From contig ONJS01000026.1 in NCBI GenBank assembly GCA_900318205.1, forward strand, positions 1 through 41,015: 41,015 nt of DNA, in the 5' to 3' direction. Each line of letters starts with the position of its first letter. Position 1 is the stretch's first letter. The notes beneath the pieces are model-generated. The model made no database searches and had not been told where the DNA came from. It saw nothing but the letters and a program-made list of their open reading frames with translations. This document shows, one piece after another, positions 9,159 to 17,427 of the stretch. Source of the stretch: an uncultured Prevotellaceae bacterium. Lineage in GTDB: Bacteria; Bacteroidota; Bacteroidia; Bacteroidales; Muribaculaceae. Made by a program: the position numbers and the translations under genes.

Positions 9159-9644
9159 TTATTTTTCGAGGAAGAAAATATTCATTTCCTTTTTGCTGGC
9201 TGGCTTGTCAACCGCCACAGCAATAAAGGGTACCATCTTGTGGGACATATTGTCGCCCTTCTTTACTAGGTAACTGAATACCAGGATATTGTTGTCAGTT
9301 GCCTTGACGTTAACAGGGTAGATTGAAGTCGCGCGCTTGGTCTCGGGCAAGACGAGGGCAATGACAAACTGCTTGTTCCAGTTCACCTCGGTGGGCAAGC
9401 CGCCCATGTGGGCTGCCATGCCGAAATATTTCTCAAATTCGGCTTTGTTGTTGATGATGAGGCGCTGCTGCTTGGAGCAGTCCACATCGTTGCGCACGAA
9501 GTAGTTTTCCAACGTCGTGTACTTAATAGGTGTGGCAACTTGGTCGATTTTTTGAGCCGCATACATTTTGTCCATAAAGGAGCAGTTGCTGCACAACAGG
9601 AGCAGCAGGGCACCCATGGCGAGAGCGATGGTCAGATGTTTCAT
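9159..9644 (-). CDS. Small putative lipoprotein, possibly PrcB-like
   Basis: A 161-residue protein with a hydrophobic N-terminus and cysteines at about 18 and 21 (LLLLCSNCSF), suggesting a lipoprotein. The body (AEFEKYFGMAAHMGG, VNWNKQFVIALVLPETKRA, then a strand rich in V and I) has the layout of PrcB/protease-complex-like C-terminal domains; this is a weak resemblance, not an assignment. Its ATG overlaps the stop of the MeaB gene as ATGA (9644-9641), a sign of translational coupling. Function unknown. Confidence 0.65.
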   Translation of the reverse strand: MKHLTIALAMGALLLLLCSNCSFMDKMYAAQKIDQVATPIKYTTLENYFVRNDVDCSKQQRLIINNKAEFEKYFGMAAHMGGLPTEVNWNKQFVIALVLPETKRATSIYPVNVKATDNNILVFSYLVKKGDNMSHKMVPFIAVAVDKPASKKEMNIFFLEK

Positions 9645-10798
9645 TGCTTGGAGTGTTCGTTAGTGATTTTATCGTAGTAGAAGTTGAGCACGTCGCTGGC
9701 GGCAACAAACGAAGTCTGCTTGCCGGCGAGCACCGTTTCCTCCTTGATATTGAGCAATCGTTCAATCTCGGGGTCGAAGTAGAAGCGTGCCAGCAGTTGC
9801 TCATTGATGGTCTCACGCATCCAGTAGCGTTCCTGCTCGTGACGTTTCTCGTCGAAGTAGCCATTGGCCTTGACGTGGGCAAAGTAGCGGTCGATCATGT
9901 CCCACACGCCCTCGATGTTCAGGTCATAATAGCCCGAATAGGTGATGACCTCGGGCAGGAAGCCGCTGGGGGGCAGGGGATAGAGGTGCAGTGCGTTGCG
10001 GAACTGGGCGGCAGCCAGGTTGGCGCGCTCAACGTTGTCACCATCGCACTTGTTGATGACGATGCCGTCGGCCATCTCCATGATGCCACGCTTGATGCCC
10101 TGCAACTCATCACCCGTTCCAGCGAGCTGGATGAGCAGGAAGTAGTCCACCATCGAGTGGACGGCGATCTCGCTCTGTCCCACACCGACGGTCTCGACAA
10201 AGATAGTGTCGTAGCCTGCCGCTTCACACAGCACGATGGTCTCGCGTGTCTTGCGTGCCACACCACCCAGTGAACCGGCCGAGGGGGAAGGGCGAATGAA
10301 GACGTCAGGTTCGATGGCTAGACGTTCCATGCGTGTCTTGTCGCCCAGAATAGAGCCTTTGGAGCGCTCGCTGCTGGGGTCAATGGCGAGGACAGCCAGT
10401 TTGTGCCCTCCCTTGATGACATGCATACCGAAGGAATCAATCGACGTGCTCTTGCCTGCACCGGGCACACCCGTGATGCCGATGCGGCGCGAGTTGCCCG
10501 TATAGGGCAGGCACTTCTCGATGACCTCTTGGGCGATGATCTGGTGTTCGGCATTGCGGCTCTCTACCAGTGTGACCGCCTGGCCCAGCACGGCGCGATT
10601 GCCCTTGCGGATGCCTTCGACATATTCGGCGGGCGTCAGTTGCGGTTTGCGTTTGCGTTTCAGGTAAGGGTTCACGCTAGGCAGTTGCTCCACGCCGCTG
10701 TTTACCTGCAGGCCAGTGTATTGTGCATCATTTTCGGGATGCTGCAGCGAGGGGCACTCCTCGGTATGTTGTACGATCTTAGTATTTTTCTTTGCCAT
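9641..10798 (-). CDS. meaB: MeaB/ArgK-type GTPase (methylmalonyl-CoA mutase chaperone)
   Basis: A 385-residue G3E-family P-loop GTPase. In characterised systems MeaB gates cobalamin loading and protects methylmalonyl-CoA mutase, the enzyme of the succinate-propionate pathway of Bacteroidales. Visible motifs are the P-loop GVPGAGKST at 110-118, the Mg/base region AIDPSSERSKGSILGDKTRM at about 139-157, VETVGVGQSE at 201-210 and the guanine-specificity NKCD at 249-252. The first 50 residues form a Lys/Arg-rich extension of low conservation. The mutase genes are not in this window. It sits third in the minus-strand run starting with the two DUF1573 genes. Confidence 0.92.
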   Translation of the reverse strand: MAKKNTKIVQHTEECPSLQHPENDAQYTGLQVNSGVEQLPSVNPYLKRKRKPQLTPAEYVEGIRKGNRAVLGQAVTLVESRNAEHQIIAQEVIEKCLPYTGNSRRIGITGVPGAGKSTSIDSFGMHVIKGGHKLAVLAIDPSSERSKGSILGDKTRMERLAIEPDVFIRPSPSAGSLGGVARKTRETIVLCEAAGYDTIFVETVGVGQSEIAVHSMVDYFLLIQLAGTGDELQGIKRGIMEMADGIVINKCDGDNVERANLAAAQFRNALHLYPLPPSGFLPEVITYSGYYDLNIEGVWDMIDRYFAHVKANGYFDEKRHEQERYWMRETINEQLLARFYFDPEIERLLNIKEETVLAGKQTSFVAASDVLNFYYDKITNEHSKQ

Positions 10799-10819
10799 TA
10801 TCTGTATGTCGGTTTGATA

Positions 10820-11923
10820 TTATTTCTTGTCAATGATGCCCACGAGGCGGATGGTCAACTGTGAAGAGTCAGGATCGTTGCTCATGAGTGTGAGGGGCAC
10901 GTTGAGTATCTCGCCCTTAATCTGTGATGTGTCCACGGTCACTGTGACGGTGGCCGACTTGCCGCGCTTGATTTCAGTGCGGTTAGTCTTCACCGTAACA
11001 CCCTCTCCGTCAGGAGCCCACAAGCGTCTGATGGCGAGCGGTGATTTGCCCTTGTTGGTGACGGTGAAGGTGCGGGTCATCTTTTCTCCTGGCGCCAAGG
11101 TGCCGAAATCAAGACTCTCGCCGCAACCCACCCCCACGACAGGGGCGTCAAGGCGTTCCTTGTCGGTAAGCCCTTCAAAATCCTCTATTACCTGAGCCAT
11201 CACATTGATTGTCGCCGTTCCTGACTCAGCGTTGGATGTCTGCCTGAGGGGCTCGCAGGTCAGTGTCAAGGTATCCACATTGAGGCCCCAGAGCGGCGCA
11301 TGTCCCGAGAGGTAGTGTACCGTCAGTGCAGTTACCCGTGCTGGAGGCACCGTGTCGGGAACCAGGGCAGGGTGGAGGTGCGGCTTGTCGCCGGTGACAT
11401 GGACCAGGATGGTGTCGGTCGCCGAGTTGTAGGCACTCAGGAATTGTGTTGTGTTCTTGCCTTTCACCATTTGCCCGAGGGGGATAGAGCCTTGGCTGAT
11501 GCGCAACGCACCGGCACGCAAGGGGTACTGCTTGTTGAGTGTCGCGTCGGTAGGAATTACGTTACCGCTGATTTCCAGGATGGTGCGCTTGGGCTCAGTG
11601 TTGGTGAAGATGATGGCCTGTTTGGTGAATTGTCCCGGGCGGCCAGTCGGGTTATAGGTGATGCTGACTGCGGCGGTATCTCCGGGTTGGATGGGGGCTT
11701 CAGGATAGTTGACGGCGGTGCAGCCGCATCCAGCCTGAGCCTTGACGATAAGCAATGGCGCGTCACCTGTGTTTACCAGTCGCAATTGGCAGGTTACTTT
11801 GCCGTTTTTCTCCTGGAAAACCCCGAAGTCATAATGCCGCTCCAGCCAGGTCACTTGGGGCTGGGCGACAGCAAGCATTGCCGTCAATGCGAGCAGTAGC
11901 GTTATGGTCAATGAGCGTCTCAC
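10820..11923 (-). CDS. Secreted DUF1573 protein with additional Ig-like domain
   Basis: A 367-residue exported protein (signal peptide 1-20, AVA-QP). Residues about 22-127 form a DUF1573 domain: HYDFGVFQEKNGKVTCQLRLVNTGDAPL, the cysteine pair in GCGCT, and PTGRPGQFTKQAIIFTN. A second, related Ig-like unit is visible near the C-terminus (DFGTLAPGEKMTRTFTVTNKGKSPLAI through MSNDPDSSQLTIRLVG), in which the GCGCT motif is lost. The middle part is less clear. DUF1573 proteins are abundant, poorly characterised envelope proteins of Bacteroidetes. Its start lies immediately after the stop of the single-domain paralogue at 11924-12322; the two share DFG, NTGD and GRPG motifs, indicating local duplication. 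Confidence 0.8.
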   Translation of the reverse strand: MRRSLTITLLLALTAMLAVAQPQVTWLERHYDFGVFQEKNGKVTCQLRLVNTGDAPLLIVKAQAGCGCTAVNYPEAPIQPGDTAAVSITYNPTGRPGQFTKQAIIFTNTEPKRTILEISGNVIPTDATLNKQYPLRAGALRISQGSIPLGQMVKGKNTTQFLSAYNSATDTILVHVTGDKPHLHPALVPDTVPPARVTALTVHYLSGHAPLWGLNVDTLTLTCEPLRQTSNAESGTATINVMAQVIEDFEGLTDKERLDAPVVGVGCGESLDFGTLAPGEKMTRTFTVTNKGKSPLAIRRLWAPDGEGVTVKTNRTEIKRGKSATVTVTVDTSQIKGEILNVPLTLMSNDPDSSQLTIRLVGIIDKK

Positions 11924-12322
11924 TTACTGCTTGGGGGTGACAGTGCCATGGATGCGCAGAGTCGTGGTGCGTTCCTTGCCGTTGGTTTTCACCTTGACTG
12001 TCTTCTTGAAGGCACCAGGGCGGCCGATGGGGCTGAAAGTCACTTTGATTTTGCCCTTCTTGCCAGGCTTGATGGGCTTGGTGGGAAATTCAGGACGCGT
12101 GCAACCACATGATGCTATCGCATCGATAATGAGCAGCGGCTTGTCGCCCGTGTTGGTGAATTCAAAGGTGCATGATACGGGCCCTTTCTCTTCCTGGATG
12201 GTACCAAAGTCATGGCTCTTGGTGGCAAATGTCGCCTCGGCCTGCTTGTCTTCGGCCACGGCACTCAGTGCTATCAAACTAACGGCGAATAACGCCAAAA
12301 AAAACCGTTTCGTCATTGTCAT
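11924..12322 (-). CDS. Secreted single-domain DUF1573 protein
   Basis: A protein of about 132 residues: signal peptide (MTMTKRFFLALFAVSLIALSAVAE) and one DUF1573 domain with SHDFGTIQEEKGPVSCTFEFTNTGDKPLLI, the GCTRPEFP cysteine motif and IGRPGAFKKTVKV. The frame stays open to an ATG at 12364, but the -7 promoter element TAACTTTG lies at 12357-12350, downstream of that ATG. Translation must therefore begin at 12322 or at the ATG at 12316. It heads the minus-strand run ending with the NUDIX gene. Confidence 0.82.
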   Translation of the reverse strand: MTMTKRFFLALFAVSLIALSAVAEDKQAEATFATKSHDFGTIQEEKGPVSCTFEFTNTGDKPLLIIDAIASCGCTRPEFPTKPIKPGKKGKIKVTFSPIGRPGAFKKTVKVKTNGKERTTTLRIHGTVTPKQ

Positions 12323-12349
12323 TATTGTAATGGTGTTAAGTATAACCTG

Positions 12350-12357
12350 CAAAGTTA
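12350..12357 (-). promoter_or_regulatory. -7 element of the DUF1573-meaB-nudix operon
   Basis: The minus strand reads TAACTTTG, a full TAnnTTTG match followed by C. A TTTTG element lies 23 bases upstream, slightly farther than the usual 19-21. The predicted transcript start is near 12343. It is divergent from the promoter at 12430-12460. Confidence 0.6.
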
Positions 12358-12429
12358 GGAACATTTTTTGTGATACATGTCAAAAAACGGAAAATTTGTA
12401 TGGATGTTGTGAAGCCAATGTGTTTAAAT

Positions 12430-12460
12430 GTTGGATTGTTATGAAAAATGATTAGTTTTG
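12430..12460 (+). promoter_or_regulatory. Promoter of the DUF2059-like gene
   Basis: GTTG at 12430-12433, a 19-base spacer and TAGTTTTG at 12453-12460 match the Bacteroidetes consensus well. The implied leader is about 35 bases before the ATG at 12503. Confidence 0.7.
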
Positions 12461-12502
12461 CAACATCAATCCAATTGGAATTAACTTTAAAACAATAACT
12501 AG

Positions 12503-13375
12503 ATGAAAAAGACAAGATTACTTTTTGCATTGCTGGTGATGCTGGTTGCCGCCAGTGGTTATGCCCAGGACACTTATCGTGAGGCCGTGAAGCAGTACCT
12601 GAATGTGGATGAGAAGTTTGAACGGAGCAAAGCCATCATTCCGTTCTTTAAGATGATGTTCGTCAGCGATGGCAAGGTGAACCTTGACCAGTTGAACGAA
12701 CGTTATCTCAAAGAGCAATTGGCGGATGATTATGCTGAATCACTGATTCCCATTTTACAGGCCCAAAAAATAACAGAAGCCGACTTGCAGGAAGTTTACT
12801 CATTGCTTTCCACACCGCAGGGCAAGACTTATGCAGCTCATAAAGCGGAATGGGAAAGCGAGTTAAGTTCCGAGTTCACGAGCCTCATGCTTGAGGCAGT
12901 CTTAGACATGGAGCCTGAAGGGGAATTCAACCTAGAGCCAATTCAACCCGATGCCGACATCGATGCCGCCTATGCCGCAAAGATGATGAAGTTACTGGAT
13001 GACATGTCTCTCGTTTCGAAAATGATTAAAGAGTTGGAAGAACCCAGTTCAGATGGTTCCGAAGATGAGATGGACCCAAAGATAATAGACTGGTTCAAAG
13101 ACAATATGCCTGTCATTGCATTGAATATGGCTTATGGCACGTTAACTGACGAAGATCTGGATTTCGGCCAATTGCTTTTCACCAAGGAGTCCTATCGTAA
13201 AGTTATGGATGTATTCAACAACACTAAAGTTGTAGAAGAAAATGTGGCCGCCTTGTTTACAAAGTATTTTGACTGGATGCAGGCACAAGGTGCAACAGTC
13301 AAAGAGGGACCCGATGCTGTCGGGGGACTATTTAAGGGACTATTAGATGGTTTAATGGGTGCAGGTGCCGACTAA
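12503..13375 (+). CDS. Secreted DUF2059-like protein with two repeat units
   Basis: A 290-residue exported protein (signal peptide 1-21, GYA-Q). Residues about 70-135 resemble the DUF2059 pattern: ILQAQKITEADLQEVYSLL followed by STPQGKTYAAH. A diverged second unit appears at about 205-275, with MAYGTLTDEDLDFGQLLFTKESYRKVMDVF in the equivalent place. The linker between them is strongly acidic (EPEGEFNLEP, EEPSSDGSEDEMD). DUF2059 proteins are uncharacterised. It has its own promoter and is followed by tandem stops TAA TAG and structured intergenic DNA. Confidence 0.65.
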   Translation: MKKTRLLFALLVMLVAASGYAQDTYREAVKQYLNVDEKFERSKAIIPFFKMMFVSDGKVNLDQLNERYLKEQLADDYAESLIPILQAQKITEADLQEVYSLLSTPQGKTYAAHKAEWESELSSEFTSLMLEAVLDMEPEGEFNLEPIQPDADIDAAYAAKMMKLLDDMSLVSKMIKELEEPSSDGSEDEMDPKIIDWFKDNMPVIALNMAYGTLTDEDLDFGQLLFTKESYRKVMDVFNNTKVVEENVAALFTKYFDWMQAQGATVKEGPDAVGGLFKGLLDGLMGAGAD

Positions 13376-13446
13376 TAGTTTGACAAAGAATATATCGATG
13401 ATATCGACCTTGGCAACCTCAAGTCCAACGGGCAGGTGCATGATTA
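13376..13446 (+). other. In-frame open tail after the tandem stop codons
   Basis: Directly after the TAA TAG that follows the DUF2059-like gene, the same frame is open for about 22 codons (FDKEYIDDIDLGNLKSNGQ onward) to a TAG. The composition looks protein-like, so it may be the remnant of a longer C-terminus or of another gene. It is too short to be decisive. Confidence 0.25.
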
Positions 13447-13468
13447 GCGATATTTCTTAAGAACTCAC

Positions 13469-13555
13469 GTTTCGGCGTTGAAAATCCGAGATTAATCTCG
13501 CATTTGCCGAAACAGGTCCACCAGCCGCTGTCAGGTTAATCTATGGCAGCGGCTG
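13469..13555. other. Two strong hairpins between the DUF2059-like and Tricorn genes
   Basis: GTTTCGGC (13469-13476) pairs with GCCGAAAC (13506-13513) and encloses the perfect 14-base palindrome CGAGATTAATCTCG (13487-13500). A second stem, CAGCCGCTG/CAGCGGCTG (13522-13555), follows. Neither has a T run. They may act as an mRNA end, a processing signal or a REP-like element. Confidence 0.55.
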
Positions 13556-13626
13556 ATGTCACACATAGACAGATGGTTTTTTAGTGTTTTTCTGCGAGAA
13601 ATGGGGGGCTGTAATGGCTTTTTTTG

Positions 13627-13634
13627 TAAATTTG
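13627..13634 (+). promoter_or_regulatory. -7 element of the Tricorn-like peptidase gene
   Basis: TAAATTTG followed by C is a full match to TAnnTTTG, 30 bases before the ATG. No good TTTG element is visible at the expected distance. Confidence 0.5.
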
Positions 13635-13663
13635 CAGGATAAAACCCAAAATTAAGTACAATC

Positions 13664-16600
13664 ATGATGAAAAAATTCTTGCTTTCCCTCGCCGCGGTGA
13701 CGGCTATGACAGCAATGGCCGACACGCCATTGTGGATGCGTTTTGCGAGCATCTCGCCTGACGGTAACAAGATTGCGTTCTGCTACAAGGGTGACATCTA
13801 TGTGGTGCCCAGCAGTGGCGGACAGGCTGTGCAGTTGACCTCACAGTCGAGTTATGAATCCATGCCCGTGTGGTCGCCCGACGGTACGACATTGGCCTTT
13901 GCCAGTGACCGCAAGGGTAACAATGACATCTACGTGATGCCCTCGACTGGTGGTCAGCCCAAGCAGCTCACGCGCAACAGTGCAGCCGAGACACCGTGGA
14001 CTTTCAGCCCCGACGGCAAGTACATCTACTACAGTGCCGCTATCCAGGACCCCGCCAGCAGCATGCTGTTCCCCTCAGGTCGCTTGACCGAGGTGTATAG
14101 GGTGCCCGTTGAGGGTGGCCGTTCCACTCGCGAGTTGGGTACTCCTGCCGAGTACATTACTTGGAACAAGACCGGCGACTATTTCGTTTATCAGGACCGC
14201 AAGGGTGGTGAGGATGAATACCGCAAGCATCACACCTCGTCGATTACTCGCGACATCTGGTGCTATGACGCCAAGACTGGTCACCACACCAATTTGACCA
14301 ATATCGGTGGCGAGGACCGCAATCCCGTTCTCAGCCCCGACGGCAAGACGGTCTATTTCTTGAGCGAGCGCAACGGTGGTTCGATGAACGTCTACTCGAT
14401 GCCCCTCGACCATCCTAGCCAGCTCAGCAAGGTAACCAACTTCACGGTCAATCCCGTGCGCTTCCTCTCTATTGATAACAAGGGTACCCTGTGCTTTACT
14501 CAGGACGGCGAACTCTACACCATGCACCAGGGCGGTCAGCCCAGCAAGGTGAACATCAGCCTGTGGCACGATGACAGCGACCAGATACAGAACATGTCGT
14601 TCTCCCGCGGTGCTACCGATGCCGCCGTGTCGCCTGATGGCAAGATGGTAGCCTTTATCGTTCGTGGTGAAGTCTTTGTGACCTCGGTGGAATACAGCAC
14701 CACCAAGCGCGTCACCAACACCACCGCTGCCGAGAATTGGGTATCGTGGGGTGCCGACAACCGCACGCTGGCCTATGCCACCGAGCGCAATGGCAACTGG
14801 GAGCTTGTCCTCGCCACCATCGAGCGCAAGGATGACCCCAACTTTGCCAACGCCACCCTCATCAAGGAAGAAATCCTGTTGCCCTCGACCACGGTTGAGC
14901 GCATGTATCCCTGTCTGTCACCCGACGGCAAGAAACTGGCCTTTATCGAGGACCGTATCTACCTCAAGGTGCTGGACCTCAAGACCAAGCAGGTCACCCA
15001 GGTGACCGACGGCTCGACCTGGTATGAGACCAACGGCGGCTTTGACTACAGCTGGTCGCCCGACGGCAAGTGGTTTGCCCTCGAGTTCATCGGCAACCAG
15101 CGTGACCCCTATACCGACATCGGTATCGTGTCGGCCAATGGCGGCCCCATTACCAACATCACGGGTAGTGCCTACATTAGTGAAGGTCCCCGCTGGGTGA
15201 TGGAGGGCAATGCCATCATGTTCCGTAGCAACCGTTTCGGTATGCGCAGCCACGCCTCATGGGGCTCGCAGGACGACGTGTTCCTGGCCTTTGTCAACCA
15301 GGAGGCACTGGATCGCTACAACCTCAACAAGGAGGACTATGAACTGCTGACCGAGGCCGAGAAGGAAGCCAAGAAGGCTGAGGAGAAGAAGGCCGAGGCT
15401 GCTAAGAACAGCAAGAAGAAAGGCAAAGCCGATGCAACGGCTGACAAGCCCGCCGACAAGGGCGTCAAGGTGGAACTGGAGGGTATCGAGGACCGCATCG
15501 TGCGCGTGACCCCCAACTCGAGCAATATCTCGGGCTGCATGATCACCCCCGACGGCGAGTCACTCTATTACCTGTCATCATTTGAGAAGGGTTATGACCT
15601 GTGGAAGATGGACCTGCGCAAGCACGAGACCAAGTTGCTGAACAAGATGGGCGGCGGTGGCGCCGACATCCAGGCCAGCAAGGACGGCAAGACGCTGTAC
15701 ATCCTGGGCGGTAGCAAGATGCAGAAGCTCACCGTAGCCGGTGACAAGCTTGCCGGCATTGACTACAAGGCCGACATGAAGATGGACTTGTTCGCCGAGC
15801 GCGAGTACATGTTCAACCACGTGGACAAGCAGATCAGCAAACGCTTCTACAACCTCAACTACCACGGCTGTGACTGGAAAGCCAACGTGGAGACCTACCG
15901 CAAGTTCTTGCCCCACATCAACAACAATCAGGACTTCGCCAACCTGTTGAGCGAGTTGCTGGGTGAGTTGAACGCTTCCCACACCGGTGGCCGTTACTAT
16001 CCCACCGCTGGCGAGGCAACGTCTGACTTGGGCCTTATCTACAACTGGAACTATACCGGTAACGGCCTCAAGATCGACGAGGTCATCGAGGGCGGTCCCC
16101 TGGCCAAGGCCAAGAGCCAAGTCAAGCCCGGTACCATCCTGGAGAAGATCAATGGCGTAGCCATCGACGAGAATAACGACTATACCGAGCTGCTCAACGG
16201 CCAGGCTGGCAAGAAGACCCTGCTCTCGCTCTACAACCCCAAGACCGGCAAGCGCTGGGAAGAGGTGGTGAAGCCCATCAGCAAGGGTGCCCTGGGCGAC
16301 CTGATGTACAAACGCTGGGTAAAGCGCAACGCCCACATTGTGGACAGCCTGTCAGGCGGTCGTCTGGGTTATGTGCATCTGGAATCGATGAACGATGCCA
16401 GCTATCGCGACATCTACAGCGATGTGCTGGGTAAGTACAACAAGCGTGACGGTATCGTCATCGACACCCGCTTCAACGGCGGTGGTCGCCTGCATGAGGA
16501 CATCGAAGTGCTCTTCAGCGGTAAGAAGTACTTCACCCAGGTCATCCGCGGCCGCGAGGCTTGCGATATGCCCAGCCGCCGCTGGAACAAGCCCAGCATC

Positions 16601-16918
16601 ATGCTGCAGTGCGAGGCCAACTACAGCAACGCACACGGCACACCCTGGGTTTACAGCCATGACAAGTTGGGCAAACTCGTCGGTATGCCCGTTCCCGGCA
16701 CCATGACCAGCGTGTCGTGGGAGCGCCTGCAAGACTCATCGCTCGTGTTTGGTATCCCCATCATCGGTTACCTGCTGCCCGAGGGTAACTACCTCGAGAA
16801 CACACAGTTGGAGCCTGATATCAAGATTGCCAACAATCCCGAGACCGTGATCAACGGTGAGGATCTGCAGCTCAAGGCTGCTGTCGAAGAGTTGATGCGT
16901 GAATGTGGACTTAAATAA
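13664..16918 (+). CDS. Secreted Tricorn-like S41 family peptidase
   Basis: A 1084-residue exported serine peptidase (signal peptide about 1-19). The first half consists of WD40/TolB-like beta-propeller blades, recognisable by repeats such as ISPDGNKIAF, WSPDGTTLAFASDRKGNNDIYV and LSPDGKTVYFLS. After about residue 560 comes a Lys/Ala/Glu-rich insert (EKEAKKAEEKKAEAAKNSKK, about 568-602). A PDZ-like region lies near 800-880, then the C-terminal S41 core. Likely catalytic residues are H773 in NASHTGG and S988 in NYSNAHGTPW, the equivalents of H746 and S965 of Thermoplasma Tricorn. The usual S-D-G context at the serine is S-N-A here. Members degrade oligopeptides; in Bacteroidetes they are exported. 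A second Met codon one position later is an alternative start. Confidence 0.88.
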   Translation: MMKKFLLSLAAVTAMTAMADTPLWMRFASISPDGNKIAFCYKGDIYVVPSSGGQAVQLTSQSSYESMPVWSPDGTTLAFASDRKGNNDIYVMPSTGGQPKQLTRNSAAETPWTFSPDGKYIYYSAAIQDPASSMLFPSGRLTEVYRVPVEGGRSTRELGTPAEYITWNKTGDYFVYQDRKGGEDEYRKHHTSSITRDIWCYDAKTGHHTNLTNIGGEDRNPVLSPDGKTVYFLSERNGGSMNVYSMPLDHPSQLSKVTNFTVNPVRFLSIDNKGTLCFTQDGELYTMHQGGQPSKVNISLWHDDSDQIQNMSFSRGATDAAVSPDGKMVAFIVRGEVFVTSVEYSTTKRVTNTTAAENWVSWGADNRTLAYATERNGNWELVLATIERKDDPNFANATLIKEEILLPSTTVERMYPCLSPDGKKLAFIEDRIYLKVLDLKTKQVTQVTDGSTWYETNGGFDYSWSPDGKWFALEFIGNQRDPYTDIGIVSANGGPITNITGSAYISEGPRWVMEGNAIMFRSNRFGMRSHASWGSQDDVFLAFVNQEALDRYNLNKEDYELLTEAEKEAKKAEEKKAEAAKNSKKKGKADATADKPADKGVKVELEGIEDRIVRVTPNSSNISGCMITPDGESLYYLSSFEKGYDLWKMDLRKHETKLLNKMGGGGADIQASKDGKTLYILGGSKMQKLTVAGDKLAGIDYKADMKMDLFAEREYMFNHVDKQISKRFYNLNYHGCDWKANVETYRKFLPHINNNQDFANLLSELLGELNASHTGGRYYPTAGEATSDLGLIYNWNYTGNGLKIDEVIEGGPLAKAKSQVKPGTILEKINGVAIDENNDYTELLNGQAGKKTLLSLYNPKTGKRWEEVVKPISKGALGDLMYKRWVKRNAHIVDSLSGGRLGYVHLESMNDASYRDIYSDVLGKYNKRDGIVIDTRFNGGGRLHEDIEVLFSGKKYFTQVIRGREACDMPSRRWNKPSIMLQCEANYSNAHGTPWVYSHDKLGKLVGMPVPGTMTSVSWERLQDSSLVFGIPIIGYLLPEGNYLENTQLEPDIKIANNPETVINGEDLQLKAAVEELMRECGLK

Positions 16919-16925
16919 ATGAACC

Positions 16926-16955
16926 AGTGGGGCCCTTTGTGGGTCCCACTTTTTA
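16926..16955 (+). terminator. Intrinsic terminator after the Tricorn-like gene
   Basis: AGTGGGGCCC (16926-16935) pairs with GGGTCCCACT (16941-16950) over ten pairs with one G-T, loop TTTGT, followed by TTTTAT. It separates the peptidase from the SemiSWEET gene. Confidence 0.85.
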
Positions 16956-16970
16956 TACCTAAATATTTTT

Positions 16971-17258
16971 ATGATAGACTTTATTACTAATAATTTGACC
17001 GACATTATCGGTTACACCGCGTCAGTGTGCTTGATTCTAGGCTATATGCCCCAAGCGATTTACACCATCCGTACTCATGACACCGAAGGCATCGCTCTGC
17101 CCACGTTCCTGATGATGGGACTGGGTGGTATCTTCTTTGCCATCCAGGGCCTGATGCTCAAGAACTGGCCCTTGTTCATCACCAATGTCATCACGACCAT
17201 TTCGAGCGCTATTGTGTTTGGCATAAAGATGTATAATGACTATTTTAAGAAAAAGTAA
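16971..17258 (+). CDS. SemiSWEET family sugar transporter
   Basis: A 95-residue membrane protein with three predicted helices (about 10-30, 42-62, 68-88), the size of bacterial SemiSWEETs, which dimerise to pass sugars down a gradient. The PQ motif sits at the end of helix 1 in GYMPQAIYTIRTHDTEG, and the Asn-containing third helix (LFITNVITTISSAIVFG) is typical. It starts 16 bases after the terminator of the peptidase gene, so some read-through or a nearby promoter must serve it. Transport of a particular sugar cannot be inferred. Confidence 0.88.
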   Translation: MIDFITNNLTDIIGYTASVCLILGYMPQAIYTIRTHDTEGIALPTFLMMGLGGIFFAIQGLMLKNWPLFITNVITTISSAIVFGIKMYNDYFKKK

Positions 17259-17278
17259 AAAATTGCCTGGTGTTTTTT

Positions 17279-17309
17279 CTTGACAAGTCAGAAATAAACT
17301 GTACTTTTG
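17279..17309 (+). promoter_or_regulatory. Promoter of the TonB receptor-DUF5689-EEP operon
   Basis: CTTG at 17279-17282, a 19-base spacer and TACTTTTG at 17302-17309 match the Bacteroidetes promoter closely. Transcription should start near 17316, giving a 5' leader of about 110 bases. I see no clear operator in the leader. Confidence 0.7.
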
Positions 17310-17427
17310 ACAAATTTTACTTATCAAAGGAAATGCCGTTGATCTGGTTAAATTAAATTAACTTAAAAAAAAGTGTCAGTACTCTGTCAAGCAAACATCT
17401 ATAACTTTAAATACAATTTGTGATTTT

